Source: Massilia sp. 9I
Lineage (GTDB): Bacteria; Pseudomonadota; Gammaproteobacteria; Burkholderiales; Burkholderiaceae_D
DNA: 64,000 nucleotides
Reading direction: 5' to 3'
Assembly: GCF_902506415.1 (NCBI RefSeq)
Contig: NZ_LR733275.1
Coordinates: 445,651 to 509,650 of the forward strand
In this document: piece after piece, positions 38,931-47,781 of the stretch
Layout of the letters: every line of letters starts with the position of its first letter
How positions within the stretch are numbered: position 1 is the stretch's first letter
Notes under the pieces: generated by a model
What the model was told of the DNA's origin: nothing
What the model saw: only the letters and a program-made list of their open reading frames with translations
Database searches by the model: none
Translations under genes and position numbers: made by a program

Positions 38931-40415
38931 ATGCACGATTTGGTCAACGCAATCAACGAGTATGTCTGGAGCCTGGCCCTGATCGGCCTGTGCCTGGGCG
39001 CCGGCCTGTATTTTTCGATCCGCTCGCGCTTCCTGCAGGTGCGCCACATCGGCGAAATGCTGCGCCTGATGATGGAGGGGAAAAGCTCGGACCAGGGCGT
39101 GTCGTCCTTCCAGGCCCTGGCCATGACCCTCGCCGGCCGCGTCGGCACCGGCAACATCGCCGGGGTCGCCACCGCCATCACCTTCGGCGGCCCTGGGGCC
39201 GTGTTCTGGATGTGGATGGTGGCCTTCCTTGGCGCCAGCTCGGCCTTCGTCGAATCGACACTGGGCCAGGTCTACAAGGAATCGATCAACCGTGAATTCC
39301 GTGGCGGCCCCGCCTTCTATATCGAGAAAGGCCTGGGCGTGAAGTGGTATGCCGTGTTGTTCGCCATCGTGACCATCATTGCCACCGGCCTGCTGCTGCC
39401 GGGCGTGCAGGCGAACTCGATCGCCGAAAGCCTGAAGACCGCCGCCGGCGTCGACACCACCTACACCGGCCTCGCGCTCGCCGCGGTGCTCGGCTTCATC
39501 ATCTTCGGCGGCGTCAAGCGCATCGCAACCTTCGCCGAATACGTGGTGCCCTTCATGGCACTCGGCTACATCCTGGTGGCCTGCGCCATCGTCGCGATGA
39601 ACATCGAGCAGCTGCCGGGCGTGATGAAACTGATCTTCACCTCGGCCTTCGGTACGGACGCCGCCTTCGGCGCCATCATCGGCATGGCGATCCAGTGGGG
39701 CGTCAAGCGCGGCGTCTACTCGAACGAAGCCGGCCAGGGCACCGGCCCGCACGCCTCCTCGGCCGCCGAAGTGAGCCATCCGGCCAAGCAGGGCCTGGTG
39801 CAGGGCTTCTCGGTCTACGTCGACACCCTGTTCGTGTGTTCGGCCACCGCCTTCATGCTCCTGATCACCGGCCAGTACAACGTACAGGCGCCGGACGGCA
39901 GCCCGATGTTCGTCGGCGTGCAGGGCGTGGCCTCGGGCCCGGGCTATGTGCAGACCGCGCTGGAAAACATCATGCCGGGCTTTGGCTCCCTGTTCGTCGC
40001 CATCGCCCTGCTGTTCTTCGCCGGCACCACCATCGTCGCCTATTACTACATCGCCGAAACCAATATCACCTACCTGAACCGCAAGATCCATCGTCCCTGG
40101 CTCACCCTGGTGCTGAAGCTGTGCCTGATCGCCTCGACCTTCTACGGCGCCGTCAAGACGGCGGACGCGGCCTGGGCGCTGGGCGACCTGGGCGTCGGCC
40201 TGATGGCCTGGCTGAACCTGATCGCCATCCTGCTGATGCGCGACACCGCGTTCAAGTGCCTGCGCGACTACGAAGCGCAGAAGAAGCTGGGCAAGGATCC
40301 GGAGTTCGATCCGGTGGCGCTGGGCATCACGGGCGCGCATTTCTGGGAGCAGCGCGTGGCGCAGGCGAAAGCGCAGCCGAAGGCAGGCGACCCAGTCCCG
40401 ACTGAGATCGCCTGA
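38931..40415 (+). CDS. Sodium:alanine (AGCS family) symporter
   Basis: 494 residues from ATG 38931, with CAGGGG upstream. It has 10-11 predicted membrane helices. MTLAGRVGTGNIAGVATAI (about 62-80) and the later NEAGQGTGPHASSAA (about 264-278) are the AGCS signature segments for sodium and substrate. The family imports alanine or glycine with sodium across the inner membrane. It is followed by a perfect hairpin and nhaA, a sodium/proton antiporter, so sodium cycling could link them. Confidence 0.93.
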   Translation: MHDLVNAINEYVWSLALIGLCLGAGLYFSIRSRFLQVRHIGEMLRLMMEGKSSDQGVSSFQALAMTLAGRVGTGNIAGVATAITFGGPGAVFWMWMVAFLGASSAFVESTLGQVYKESINREFRGGPAFYIEKGLGVKWYAVLFAIVTIIATGLLLPGVQANSIAESLKTAAGVDTTYTGLALAAVLGFIIFGGVKRIATFAEYVVPFMALGYILVACAIVAMNIEQLPGVMKLIFTSAFGTDAAFGAIIGMAIQWGVKRGVYSNEAGQGTGPHASSAAEVSHPAKQGLVQGFSVYVDTLFVCSATAFMLLITGQYNVQAPDGSPMFVGVQGVASGPGYVQTALENIMPGFGSLFVAIALLFFAGTTIVAYYYIAETNITYLNRKIHRPWLTLVLKLCLIASTFYGAVKTADAAWALGDLGVGLMAWLNLIAILLMRDTAFKCLRDYEAQKKLGKDPEFDPVALGITGAHFWEQRVAQAKAQPKAGDPVPTEIA

Positions 40416-40426
40416 GTCCTGCATAA

Positions 40427-40446
40427 CGCCCGGCGTACGCCGGGCG
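40427..40446 (+). terminator. Perfect 9-bp hairpin after the AGCS gene
   Basis: CGCCCGGCG and CGCCGGGCG are separated by TA. No T-run follows. It lies 11 bp after the stop and may stall RNA polymerase or protect the 3' end. Confidence 0.5.
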
Positions 40447-40468
40447 TGGTATCATCGAAGCGGGTGAT

Positions 40469-40485
40469 CGTGCCGTCCCGGCACG
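40469..40485 (+). promoter_or_regulatory. Hairpin just before the nhaA ribosome site
   Basis: CGTGCCG and CGGCACG pair around TCC, ending 2 bases before AGGA (40488-40491), the nhaA ribosome site. In the mRNA it would lie against the start region and could affect translation. A TATCAT at 40450-40455 may be a -10 box. I cannot match it to the known lithium/sodium riboswitch classes (nhaA-I/II, DUF1646) by eye. Confidence 0.4.
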
Positions 40486-40497
40486 ACAGGATGCGCG

Positions 40498-41745
40498 ATG
40501 GTCGGGCCGCCACGCGGCTTATTCGCGACCATCATGCACAGCATCCCTCCCGCTCCCGCCCGTTTTTCCCTCTCCCGCAGCTTCAAGGAATTCACCGCTT
40601 CGAGCAAGGCCGGCGGCATCGTCCTGATCGCCTGCACGCTCGTCTCGCTGGCGCTTGCCAATTCAGCGCTCGGCCCAAGCTACCTCGGTTTCTGGCACCA
40701 GTACGTCGCTGGCCTCTCCATCGAGCATTGGATCAACGACGCCCTCATGGCGGTCTTCTTCCTGCTGATTGGCCTGGAGCTCGAACGCGAGCTGTACAAC
40801 GGCGAACTGTCCGACCTGCGCAATGCCATGTTGCCGATGCTGGCGGCCGCTGGCGGCATCGCGGTGCCGGCGCTGATCCACTTCGCATTCAATGGCGGCA
40901 GCGCCACCCAGGCCGGTGTCGGCATCCCGATGGCGACCGACATCGCCTTTGCCCTCGGCGTACTGGCCCTGCTGGGCAGCCGGGTGCCGGCCTCGCTGAA
41001 GATCTTCCTGACCGCGCTCGCGGTGATGGACGACCTCGGCGCGATCGTCGTCATTGCCCTGTTCTACACCAATGACCTCGCCTTCCTCTACCTGCTCGGC
41101 GCACTGGCCGTATTCGCGGCCCTGGTGGCGATGAACCGCTTGCTGCACGTGATGGCGCTACTGCCCTACCTGATCGGCGGCGCACTGATGTGGTTCCTGA
41201 TGCTGAAGTCCGGTGTGCACGCGACCATCGCCGGCGTGCTGCTGGCCTTTGCGATTCCTTATTCCGCCAAGGAAGACGATGTGGAATCGCCCTCGCACCG
41301 GCTCGAGCACATCCTGCACAAGCCGGTGACTTTCCTGATCCTGCCGGTATTCGCTCTGGCCAACACGGGCATCGTGATCGGCGCGGGCTGGGCCGCGGAA
41401 CTCCTCAGCGCAAACAGCCTCGGCATCATCCTCGGCCTGGTGATAGGCAAGCCCGTCGGTATCTTCCTGTTCAGCTTTGCAGCGGTCTCGCTCGGGCTGT
41501 GCCGCCTGCCGCTGGACCTAGCCTGGCGCCATATCATGGGCGCCGGCCTGCTGGGCGGGATCGGCTTCACGATGTCCATTTTCATCACCAACCTGGCGTT
41601 CAGTGGCGCGCCGGATGCGATCAATGCGTCCAAGATGGCGATCCTGCTTGCCTCGCTGGTGGCCGGCATCGCGGGATTCACCTGGCTCAAGCTGCTGGGT
41701 GCGCCACACGCGTCCGATCCCGATCGGGCAACAGTGGACCGCTAG
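40498..41745 (+). CDS. nhaA: Na+/H+ antiporter NhaA
   Basis: 415 residues, about 12 membrane helices. The conserved TDIAFALGVLALLG and the ion-site double aspartate AVMDDLGAIVVIALFYT (about residues 180-195) are present. It expels sodium in exchange for protons at the inner membrane. ATG 40498 is preferred over ATG 40534 because AGGA lies 6 bases before it. Its TAG stop shares CTAG (41742-41745) with the convergent DUF2199 gene. Confidence 0.95.
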   Translation: MVGPPRGLFATIMHSIPPAPARFSLSRSFKEFTASSKAGGIVLIACTLVSLALANSALGPSYLGFWHQYVAGLSIEHWINDALMAVFFLLIGLELERELYNGELSDLRNAMLPMLAAAGGIAVPALIHFAFNGGSATQAGVGIPMATDIAFALGVLALLGSRVPASLKIFLTALAVMDDLGAIVVIALFYTNDLAFLYLLGALAVFAALVAMNRLLHVMALLPYLIGGALMWFLMLKSGVHATIAGVLLAFAIPYSAKEDDVESPSHRLEHILHKPVTFLILPVFALANTGIVIGAGWAAELLSANSLGIILGLVIGKPVGIFLFSFAAVSLGLCRLPLDLAWRHIMGAGLLGGIGFTMSIFITNLAFSGAPDAINASKMAILLASLVAGIAGFTWLKLLGAPHASDPDRATVDR

Positions 41746-42236
41746 GCAAAAAGTGCGGTGTACTCAGCAATGCGGTGCACATCGACGCCTTGCGACTGTT
41801 CGAGATATAGCTGGTGTGTGCCCGGCTTGAGGAACACCTCGGGCCGGACGGTCGGTCCACTCAAGCGCAGCTGCGCCTCCAGGCCCAGCGAGCCGGGCGC
41901 CGTCGGGACCTCGTTGGCGAGGTGCGCCGGCATGGGCGGCTCGTGACGTTGCTCGTCGGACTCCCACAGGTCGTAGATGCGATCGAACGCGGCCTGGCTG
42001 ACTTCCACCCACAAGCCGATGCAGTACGGGATGTCGCGGCCTTCGACCGGCAAGGGGAGGACGGCCCGGATGAAAAAGCGCTTGCCTTCGATGACGCAGA
42101 GGTCGCTGTTTTCCCGAACCAAGCGTGCCCGTTCGTCCTCCGTCATTTTCGCAGCCGCGTCCGGACGGCGGAAGGTCAGCTCCATCTCTTCCAGCGGGTG
42201 CTCTTCGCCGCATTTCGAACAAATCATCTCAGGCAT
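41742..42236 (-). CDS. DUF2199 family protein
   Basis: 164 residues. It opens with MPEMICSKCGEEHPLEEMELTF, a CxxC zinc-finger-like start, and then carries the DUF2199 pattern (FFIRAVLPLPVEGRDIPYCIGLWVEVS). Soluble and cytoplasmic. Function unknown. The gene lies 12 bp after the thioredoxin-like gene on the same strand, so the two are probably co-transcribed. Its stop overlaps the nhaA stop through CTAG. Confidence 0.85.
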   Translation of the reverse strand: MPEMICSKCGEEHPLEEMELTFRRPDAAAKMTEDERARLVRENSDLCVIEGKRFFIRAVLPLPVEGRDIPYCIGLWVEVSQAAFDRIYDLWESDEQRHEPPMPAHLANEVPTAPGSLGLEAQLRLSGPTVRPEVFLKPGTHQLYLEQSQGVDVHRIAEYTALFA

Positions 42237-42248
42237 CCTAATGTGGGA

Positions 42249-43463
42249 TCAGTCGCGTGCGGCATCCAGCATGGCCAGGACCGCTGCCTTGTTGCCTTCT
42301 TCCGGCCAGCCGTCCGTGTGGCCCACTACCTTCCCGTCCTTGAGGACGAAGAACCGGGGCACGCCCGACCCGTCGACAGCGCGCCATGCTGCCAGGTCGG
42401 CGGGAACGCCCATCGGCATTGCCGGATTGGCCGCATTCCACTCACTGATGAAATGGAAGGGAACCCCGGACGTGGGCGGCGTGAGGATCAACAGGTTTGC
42501 CTTATGCAGGCGCGCCTGCAGGTCGGCATCCTTGTGCAGCGCGGCCAGGGCGTTTTCCGAAAAATGGCATCCGGCGTCGACCACCATGATCACCTGCGTT
42601 CCCTTGGGCGCCGGTGCCGCTTCGCGCGTCAGCGTATGCGTAGCCCGGTCGTACCGGAAGAGGCTGCGCCCGGCGAAGCCGCTGCCGAGCGGATCCTTCA
42701 CTATCGGGATCGCGCGCTGGGCCAAATCCGGCCTGGTGGCGGCGAAGGTCCGGGCCTGGGCAAACTGGCGTGTCGTCATCATTGCTTGCAGCACCTGGCC
42801 GTCCAGCATGCGTCGGGTATCGACGCCGCGCGTCGCCAGCTCATGATGAACGCGCAACATATCTGGCAGTGCGGTGCCGGGATGGTCGAACTCCATTCTC
42901 CAGGCTGCTTCGAACAAGGGCAGCAGGTCACCGAGCGGCTGGCGGCGCAGCGCAGCGGCGCCCATCCGTTCGCCGAACAGCCGCGTGTAGTGCTGCAGCT
43001 GGACGACGGGAGAGCGAACAGTGGCGCCAGTCTTCGATGCTGCATGACGTCGCTCGGCTTCGCCGTCCGCGATCCGGTTGAATTCCAGTTGTCGCTGCGC
43101 GAGCTCGGGAGACGGGTCGGGCAAGCGCAAGGGTGTCCCGACTAACTGGCGCTGGAACAGGTCCATCTGTTCCGAACTGTCCAGGAATGCAAGCAAGGCC
43201 GCCAACTGCCGCTGATCCAGTTCGCGCACGATGGACAGGAAACTGAACCCGCGGGACTCGCCAGCTTCATTCCATTGCATCGACCGCAGCAGGCTACGCT
43301 TGCCATGGGGCGTCAAGGCATCGAGCGGTGTCGGCTGGCCTGATGCCAGTACGGCCTCGAGCTGGGCTTTGGTTCGCACGACGGGAGGGTCTGCCGCCTG
43401 GACCGAGGCGGTGCACATCGCAAGCGCAAGCAAGAGCACAGATGGGGAAAGGCGGCTAGGCAT
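42249..43463 (-). CDS. Secreted thioredoxin-fold protein with a CxxS site
   Basis: 404 residues from ATG 43463. A signal peptide (1-23, ending QAA) is followed by a helical region (about 30-250) of unknown fold. The C-terminal 140 residues look like a thioredoxin-type domain (QVIMVVDAGCHFSENALAAL, then GVPRFFVLKDGKVVGHTDGW), similar to TraF/DsbC-like proteins. The active site reads CHFS rather than CxxC, so a simple dithiol oxidase is unlikely; CxxS sites suit isomerase or monothiol mechanisms. Periplasmic. The co-transcribed neighbour is DUF2199. Confidence 0.72.
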   Translation of the reverse strand: MPSRLSPSVLLLALAMCTASVQAADPPVVRTKAQLEAVLASGQPTPLDALTPHGKRSLLRSMQWNEAGESRGFSFLSIVRELDQRQLAALLAFLDSSEQMDLFQRQLVGTPLRLPDPSPELAQRQLEFNRIADGEAERRHAASKTGATVRSPVVQLQHYTRLFGERMGAAALRRQPLGDLLPLFEAAWRMEFDHPGTALPDMLRVHHELATRGVDTRRMLDGQVLQAMMTTRQFAQARTFAATRPDLAQRAIPIVKDPLGSGFAGRSLFRYDRATHTLTREAAPAPKGTQVIMVVDAGCHFSENALAALHKDADLQARLHKANLLILTPPTSGVPFHFISEWNAANPAMPMGVPADLAAWRAVDGSGVPRFFVLKDGKVVGHTDGWPEEGNKAAVLAMLDAARD

Positions 43464-43659
43464 GGTCCCTCCAACGAATGGTCGACCAGGCCAGTATATC
43501 GGCGGCAATCGCAGTATTGACGGCTGCGATGATCGCGGGCGCCACTTTATGTCGGGCGGGTAGACCCGCTACGGTGCCTGCAACATTTCCTTACAGATGA
43601 GCAACCGCGCTTAACGGTCAGGCAACAGAGAATGAACTCCCCGCTTTTCGACCGACACC

Positions 43660-44226
43660 ATGAAACTCGCCACCTTCGCCCTCGCCGCCGCCTTCCTCTG
43701 CACCCAGTCCCTCGCCTACGCCGTCCCCGTTACCGACTGGCGCGCCGACGAGCTCCTCATGCAGGCGCCGGAGATCAAGAAAGAACTCGGCCTGACCGAC
43801 AACCAGAACCTGCTGTGGGAACAAAGCCTGCGCAAGACGCGCGCCATCCTTCGGCTGCGCAAGGAGCGGCGCGACGAACTGGATGCCGCGTCGCGCAAGC
43901 TGGCGGCCGAACCGGGAGTGGAAATCAGGACGCTCGCCGCGGCGCTCGCCGACGATGCCGCCTCGGTCCACGACGAAGACAAGGAATTGCGCGAGATCTG
44001 GTTCACCATGAACGACGCCCTCGACGACCGCCAGCGCGCGCTGGTGCTGGTGCGCTTCAGGAGCATGCTCGAGCGCCAGCCGCCGGGACCGGGCGAAGGC
44101 CGCCCGGAACGGGGCAGCAAGCCGGAAGGAGGTGAACGTGGGGGACGTGGTGGCCGCAACGGACCCGGCGGTGCAAGTCCCTCCGGCGGCGGCAGTATCG
44201 GGATGGGGATGGGCCGCGGTTTCTAG
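43660..44226 (+). CDS. Periplasmic Spy/CpxP-like protein with Gly-rich tail
   Basis: 188 residues. Signal peptide 1-21 (ending AYA). The middle (about 30-135) is helical and charged and contains LTDNQNLLWEQ, an LTxxQ motif like those of Spy/CpxP chaperones. The last 50 residues are disordered (GGERGGRGGRNGPGG). It may bind unfolded or metal-stressed proteins in the periplasm, but the match to Spy is at motif level only. A forward palindrome copy follows the stop. Confidence 0.68.
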   Translation: MKLATFALAAAFLCTQSLAYAVPVTDWRADELLMQAPEIKKELGLTDNQNLLWEQSLRKTRAILRLRKERRDELDAASRKLAAEPGVEIRTLAAALADDAASVHDEDKELREIWFTMNDALDDRQRALVLVRFRSMLERQPPGPGEGRPERGSKPEGGERGGRGGRNGPGGASPSGGGSIGMGMGRGF

Positions 44227-44248
44227 GCCTGCCCTGGCGGCACGACGG

Positions 44249-44279
44249 ACTTGGGCACCGGCCTCCGCCGGTGCGACGA
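44249..44279 (+). repeat. Single palindromic repeat copy
   Basis: ACTTGG is followed by arms GCACCGGC and GCCGGTGC pairing around CTCC, then GACG. This is the same forward family element as at 5330 and 17844. Here only one copy is seen, between the Spy-like gene and the convergent methyltransferase. Confidence 0.75.
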
Positions 44280-44296
44280 TCTGCTAACGGTAGCTC

Positions 44297-44956
44297 TTAC
44301 TTCAGGCGGCAGGTCAGCGCCCAGCAGCTGTCCCAGCGGCCGATCTTGATCTCGCGGACCGCCGTGCCGAGGCGCTTGCGCAGGGCGCTGTCGGTCGGGT
44401 AATTCTTGGGCAGCTCGTGGCGTTTGCCGTCCGCATCGACGAATTGGGCGAAGGTATTGCCCTGGGCGTCGGTGCGTGCGGTGGTCGGGCTGGCGCCTTC
44501 GACGTATTCGTCGTCGATCAGCACCAGCAACGTGTCCTTGCCGATGCGCGCGCGCAGGCCGGCCAGGAAGGCGTCCTGCTGGTCTTTCGTGAAATGCGAC
44601 CACAGGAAACCGGCGAACACCGCGCTGAATTTACCGATGTCGGTCGGCAGGTTCAGCGCGTCGACCACGCGGTATTCCACATTCTCCAGGCCTTCGCCGT
44701 GCTCGCGCGCGACGTCCAGCATCGCTTCGCTGATGTCGGTGGCCAGCACCGATTTCGCCGTCTCGGCGATTACGTCGGTGAAGAAGCCGGTGCCGCAGCC
44801 CAACTCGAGCACGGTGTGATCGCGCATCAGTTCGGCAACCTGCTCGGCCACGTCGTCGAGGTCGTCCTGGCGGTCTTCGTCGCTTTCGTCGTGAAACTGG
44901 GCGTCGTAGTGTTCCGCGATGGCGGTGTAGAAGTCTGCGACAGGGTTATTGCTCAT
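44297..44956 (-). CDS. Class I SAM-dependent methyltransferase
   Basis: 219 residues. The SAM motif VLELGCGTGFFTDVI lies at about residues 50-64 with the acidic LATDIS after it (about 75). An N-terminal acidic stretch (FHDESDEDRQDDLDD) precedes it. Methyl acceptor unknown. It starts 18 bp after the CysB-type gene on the same strand, so it may be read with it. Confidence 0.9.
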   Translation of the reverse strand: MSNNPVADFYTAIAEHYDAQFHDESDEDRQDDLDDVAEQVAELMRDHTVLELGCGTGFFTDVIAETAKSVLATDISEAMLDVAREHGEGLENVEYRVVDALNLPTDIGKFSAVFAGFLWSHFTKDQQDAFLAGLRARIGKDTLLVLIDDEYVEGASPTTARTDAQGNTFAQFVDADGKRHELPKNYPTDSALRKRLGTAVREIKIGRWDSCWALTCRLK

Positions 44957-44973
44957 TGGTATTTCCTTGATTC

Positions 44974-45912
44974 TTACAGTTCGTAGTTTTCGCCGCCGCG
45001 CATGGCGGACTCGACCATCTTGCGGTTCAGGGTCGGCGCCAGCAGTTCGATGAAAGTATAGATATAGCTGCGCAGGTAGGCGCCCTGCTTCACCGCCACC
45101 CTCGAGATGTTCATGCCAAACAGCTGGCCGACGGGAATGGCGCGCAGGTTGCGGTCGCGCTCGGGGTCGAAGGCCATGCCGGCGATGATGCCGACGCCCA
45201 TGCCCAGCTCGACATAGGTCTTGATGACGTCGGCGTCGATGGCTTCCAGCAGCACGTCCGGCTTCAGGTTGCGCAGGCCGAAGGCATGATCGATCTTGCT
45301 GCGCCCGGCAAAGGCCGCGTCGTAGGTGATCACCGGGTAGCTGGCGATCTCTTCCAGCGACACCGCCTTAGAGCGCGTCAGCGCGTGCTCCGGCGGCACC
45401 ACCAGTACGTGTTCCCACTGGTAGCACGGCAGCGTGATCAGGCCCTCGATGGCGGCGATTGACTCGGTGGCGATGGCGAGGTCCGCCTGGTCGTTCTTGA
45501 CCATGTCGGCGATCTGCTTGGGATTACCTTGCAATAAAGACAAGCGCACCTTGGGGAATTTCTGCATGAACGCCTGCACCACCTTGGGCAGCATGTAACG
45601 CGCCTGGGTATGGGTGGTGGCGATGGTGAAGCTGCCGCTGTCGTGGGCGGCGTACTCCTTGCCGATGCGCTTGAGGCTGTCGATCTCCTGCATGATCAGT
45701 TCGACCGACTGCAGCACCAGGCGGCCCGGCTCGGTCAGCCCGCGGATGCGCTTGCCGTGGCGTGTAAAAATGTCAACGCCCAGCTCTTCCTCGAGCTCGA
45801 TGATGGCTTTCGAGACCCCGGGCTGGGAGGTGAACAGCGCCTTGGCCGCATCGGTCAGGTTGTAGTTCTGGCGGACGGCTTCGCGCACAAAGCGCAGCTG
45901 GTGAAGATTCAT
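44974..45912 (-). CDS. cysB: CysB-type LysR regulator of sulfur assimilation
   Basis: 312 residues. The N-terminal winged helix (1-60; LTDAAKALFTSQPGVSKAIIELEEELG) and the substrate-binding effector domain match CysB, which uses N-acetylserine as inducer and activates cys genes. It is divergent from the cys operon starting at 46093, the standard arrangement for an activator. FTRHGKRIRGLTEPGR and the late KTYVELGMGVGIIAG also fit. The related Cbl/SsuR-type regulators cannot be excluded, but the context favours CysB. Confidence 0.92.
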   Translation of the reverse strand: MNLHQLRFVREAVRQNYNLTDAAKALFTSQPGVSKAIIELEEELGVDIFTRHGKRIRGLTEPGRLVLQSVELIMQEIDSLKRIGKEYAAHDSGSFTIATTHTQARYMLPKVVQAFMQKFPKVRLSLLQGNPKQIADMVKNDQADLAIATESIAAIEGLITLPCYQWEHVLVVPPEHALTRSKAVSLEEIASYPVITYDAAFAGRSKIDHAFGLRNLKPDVLLEAIDADVIKTYVELGMGVGIIAGMAFDPERDRNLRAIPVGQLFGMNISRVAVKQGAYLRSYIYTFIELLAPTLNRKMVESAMRGGENYEL

Positions 45913-46092
45913 GAAGTGTTTTTGGGTCTTGTGTTTGTGTCAGCAGACGACATTTTAAGATGCTTATTCAAGTTACGCATATAAGCAAATGAAATCTCCG
46001 TAGTTTGGAATATATAGAGTGGTCCGTACACTTGGCTAATCATTTATCGGGTGGACAGTGTAGCAATTGGTCTACCCACACTGGACGAGACC
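45913..46092. promoter_or_regulatory. Divergent cysB / cysI control region
   Basis: 180 bp of AT-rich DNA. TGCTTAT (45961) and ATAAGCA (45981) form an inverted repeat around AAGTTACGC, a fair LysR-type site. TATATA at 46011-46016 is a likely -10 for the cys operon; the -35 position is poor, as expected for an activator-dependent promoter. CysB should bind here. Confidence 0.55.
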
Positions 46093-47781
46093 ATGTACCG
46101 CTACGACCACTACGACCATCTCATCGTGCGCGAACGCATCGCGCAGTACAGCAGCCAGGTGGAGCGCCGCCTGAACGGTGAGCTGACCGAAGAAGAATTC
46201 CTGCCGCTGCGCCTGCAGAACGGCCTCTACATGCAGCGCCACGCCTACATGCTGCGCGTCGCCGTGCCCTACGGCCTGCTGGCATCGAAGCAGATGCGCA
46301 TGTTCGCTCATATTGCCCGCAAGTACGACCGCGGCTATGGCCATTTCACCACCCGCCAGAACATCCAGTACAACTGGATTGACCTGGAACAAACGCCAAG
46401 CATCCTGGAAGACCTGGCCTCGGTGGAAATGCACGCCATCCAGACCTCCGGCAACTGCATCCGCAACATCACCACCGACGAATTCGCCGGCGTCGCCGCC
46501 GACGAGATCATCGATCCGCGTCCCTTCGCCGAAATCCTGCGCCAGTGGAGCACCTTCCACCCCGAGTTCATCGCCCTGCCGCGCAAGTTCAAGGTGGCGA
46601 TCAACGGCGCCGTGGAAGACCGCGCCGCGATCGCCGTCCACGACATCGGCCTGACCCTGGTGCGTAACGAGGCGGGCGAAGTCGGCTTCAAGTTCATGGC
46701 CGGCGGCGGCATGGGCCGTACCCCGATCCTGGGTTCGGTCATCCGCGACTTCCTGCCGTGGCAGCACCTGCTGACCTATACCGAAGCCGTGATGCGCGTG
46801 TATAACCAGCACGGCCGCCGCGACAACAAGTACAAGGCCCGCATCAAGATCCTGCTGAAAGCCCTGGGCGTGGAAGAATTCACCCGCCAGGTCGAAGCTG
46901 AATGGGTTGACCTGAAGGATGGTCCGGAAACCCTGACCCAGGAAGAATTCGACCGCGTCGCGCAATGGTTCCAGCCGCACGGCTATGCCACGCTGGAAGA
47001 CACCGACCCGACCGCGGCGCATCCGGACAACCGCGCTTTCGCCAACTGGCTCAACCGCAACGTCAAGCCGCACAAGGTGCCGGGCTATGCCGCCGTGGTG
47101 CTGTCGCTGAAGAAAACCGGCGTGCCGCCGGGCGACGCGACCTCCGAGCAGATGGACTTCGTGGCGGATCTCGCCGACAAGTACAGCTTCGGCGAACTGC
47201 GCGTGACCCACGAGCAGAACCTGGTGCTGGCCGACGTCGAGCAGTCGAAACTATTCGAGCTGTGGCAGCTGGCCAAGGCCAAGGGCCTGGCGACGCCGAA
47301 CATCGGCCTGCTGACCGACATCATCTCCTGCCCGGGCGGCGACTTCTGCTCGCTGGCGAATGCCAAGTCGATCCCGATCGCGGCCGCCATCGCGGAACGC
47401 TTCGACAACCTCGACTTCCAGCACGATATCGGCGACATCGAACTGAACATCTCGGGCTGCATCAACGCCTGCGGCCACCACCACGTGGGCGCCATCGGCA
47501 TCCTCGGCGTCGACAAGGACGGCAGCGAGTGGTACCAGGTGTCGATCGGCGGCTCGCAGGGCAACAACTCGGCGATCGGCAAGATCATCGGCCCGTCCTT
47601 CTCGGCGCAGCAGATGCCGGAAGTGGTCGGCCGCCTGCTGGAAGTGTATGTGCGCGAGCGCTTCGAAGGCGAACGCTTCGTCGATACCGTGCAGCGTCTC
47701 GGCATCGCGCCGTTCAAAGAATATGTGTATGCCACGCCGATCGCGGCGGGCGAACTGGTTGGGGAAGACCACTATGCCTAA
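46093..47781 (+). CDS. cysI: Siroheme sulfite (or nitrite) reductase
   Basis: 562 residues from ATG 46093, which fits the conserved MYRYD start; a GTG at 46051 is possible. Both ferredoxin-type halves are present and the siroheme/4Fe-4S cysteines are SCPGGDFC (about 415) and CINACGHHH (about 457). It reduces sulfite to sulfide in the cytoplasm. Context with cysH-cysD-cysN-cobA favours sulfite over nitrite. No NADPH flavoprotein (CysJ) is encoded here, so electrons probably come from ferredoxin. The stop overlaps the DUF934 start by 8 bp. Confidence 0.93.
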   Translation: MYRYDHYDHLIVRERIAQYSSQVERRLNGELTEEEFLPLRLQNGLYMQRHAYMLRVAVPYGLLASKQMRMFAHIARKYDRGYGHFTTRQNIQYNWIDLEQTPSILEDLASVEMHAIQTSGNCIRNITTDEFAGVAADEIIDPRPFAEILRQWSTFHPEFIALPRKFKVAINGAVEDRAAIAVHDIGLTLVRNEAGEVGFKFMAGGGMGRTPILGSVIRDFLPWQHLLTYTEAVMRVYNQHGRRDNKYKARIKILLKALGVEEFTRQVEAEWVDLKDGPETLTQEEFDRVAQWFQPHGYATLEDTDPTAAHPDNRAFANWLNRNVKPHKVPGYAAVVLSLKKTGVPPGDATSEQMDFVADLADKYSFGELRVTHEQNLVLADVEQSKLFELWQLAKAKGLATPNIGLLTDIISCPGGDFCSLANAKSIPIAAAIAERFDNLDFQHDIGDIELNISGCINACGHHHVGAIGILGVDKDGSEWYQVSIGGSQGNNSAIGKIIGPSFSAQQMPEVVGRLLEVYVRERFEGERFVDTVQRLGIAPFKEYVYATPIAAGELVGEDHYA

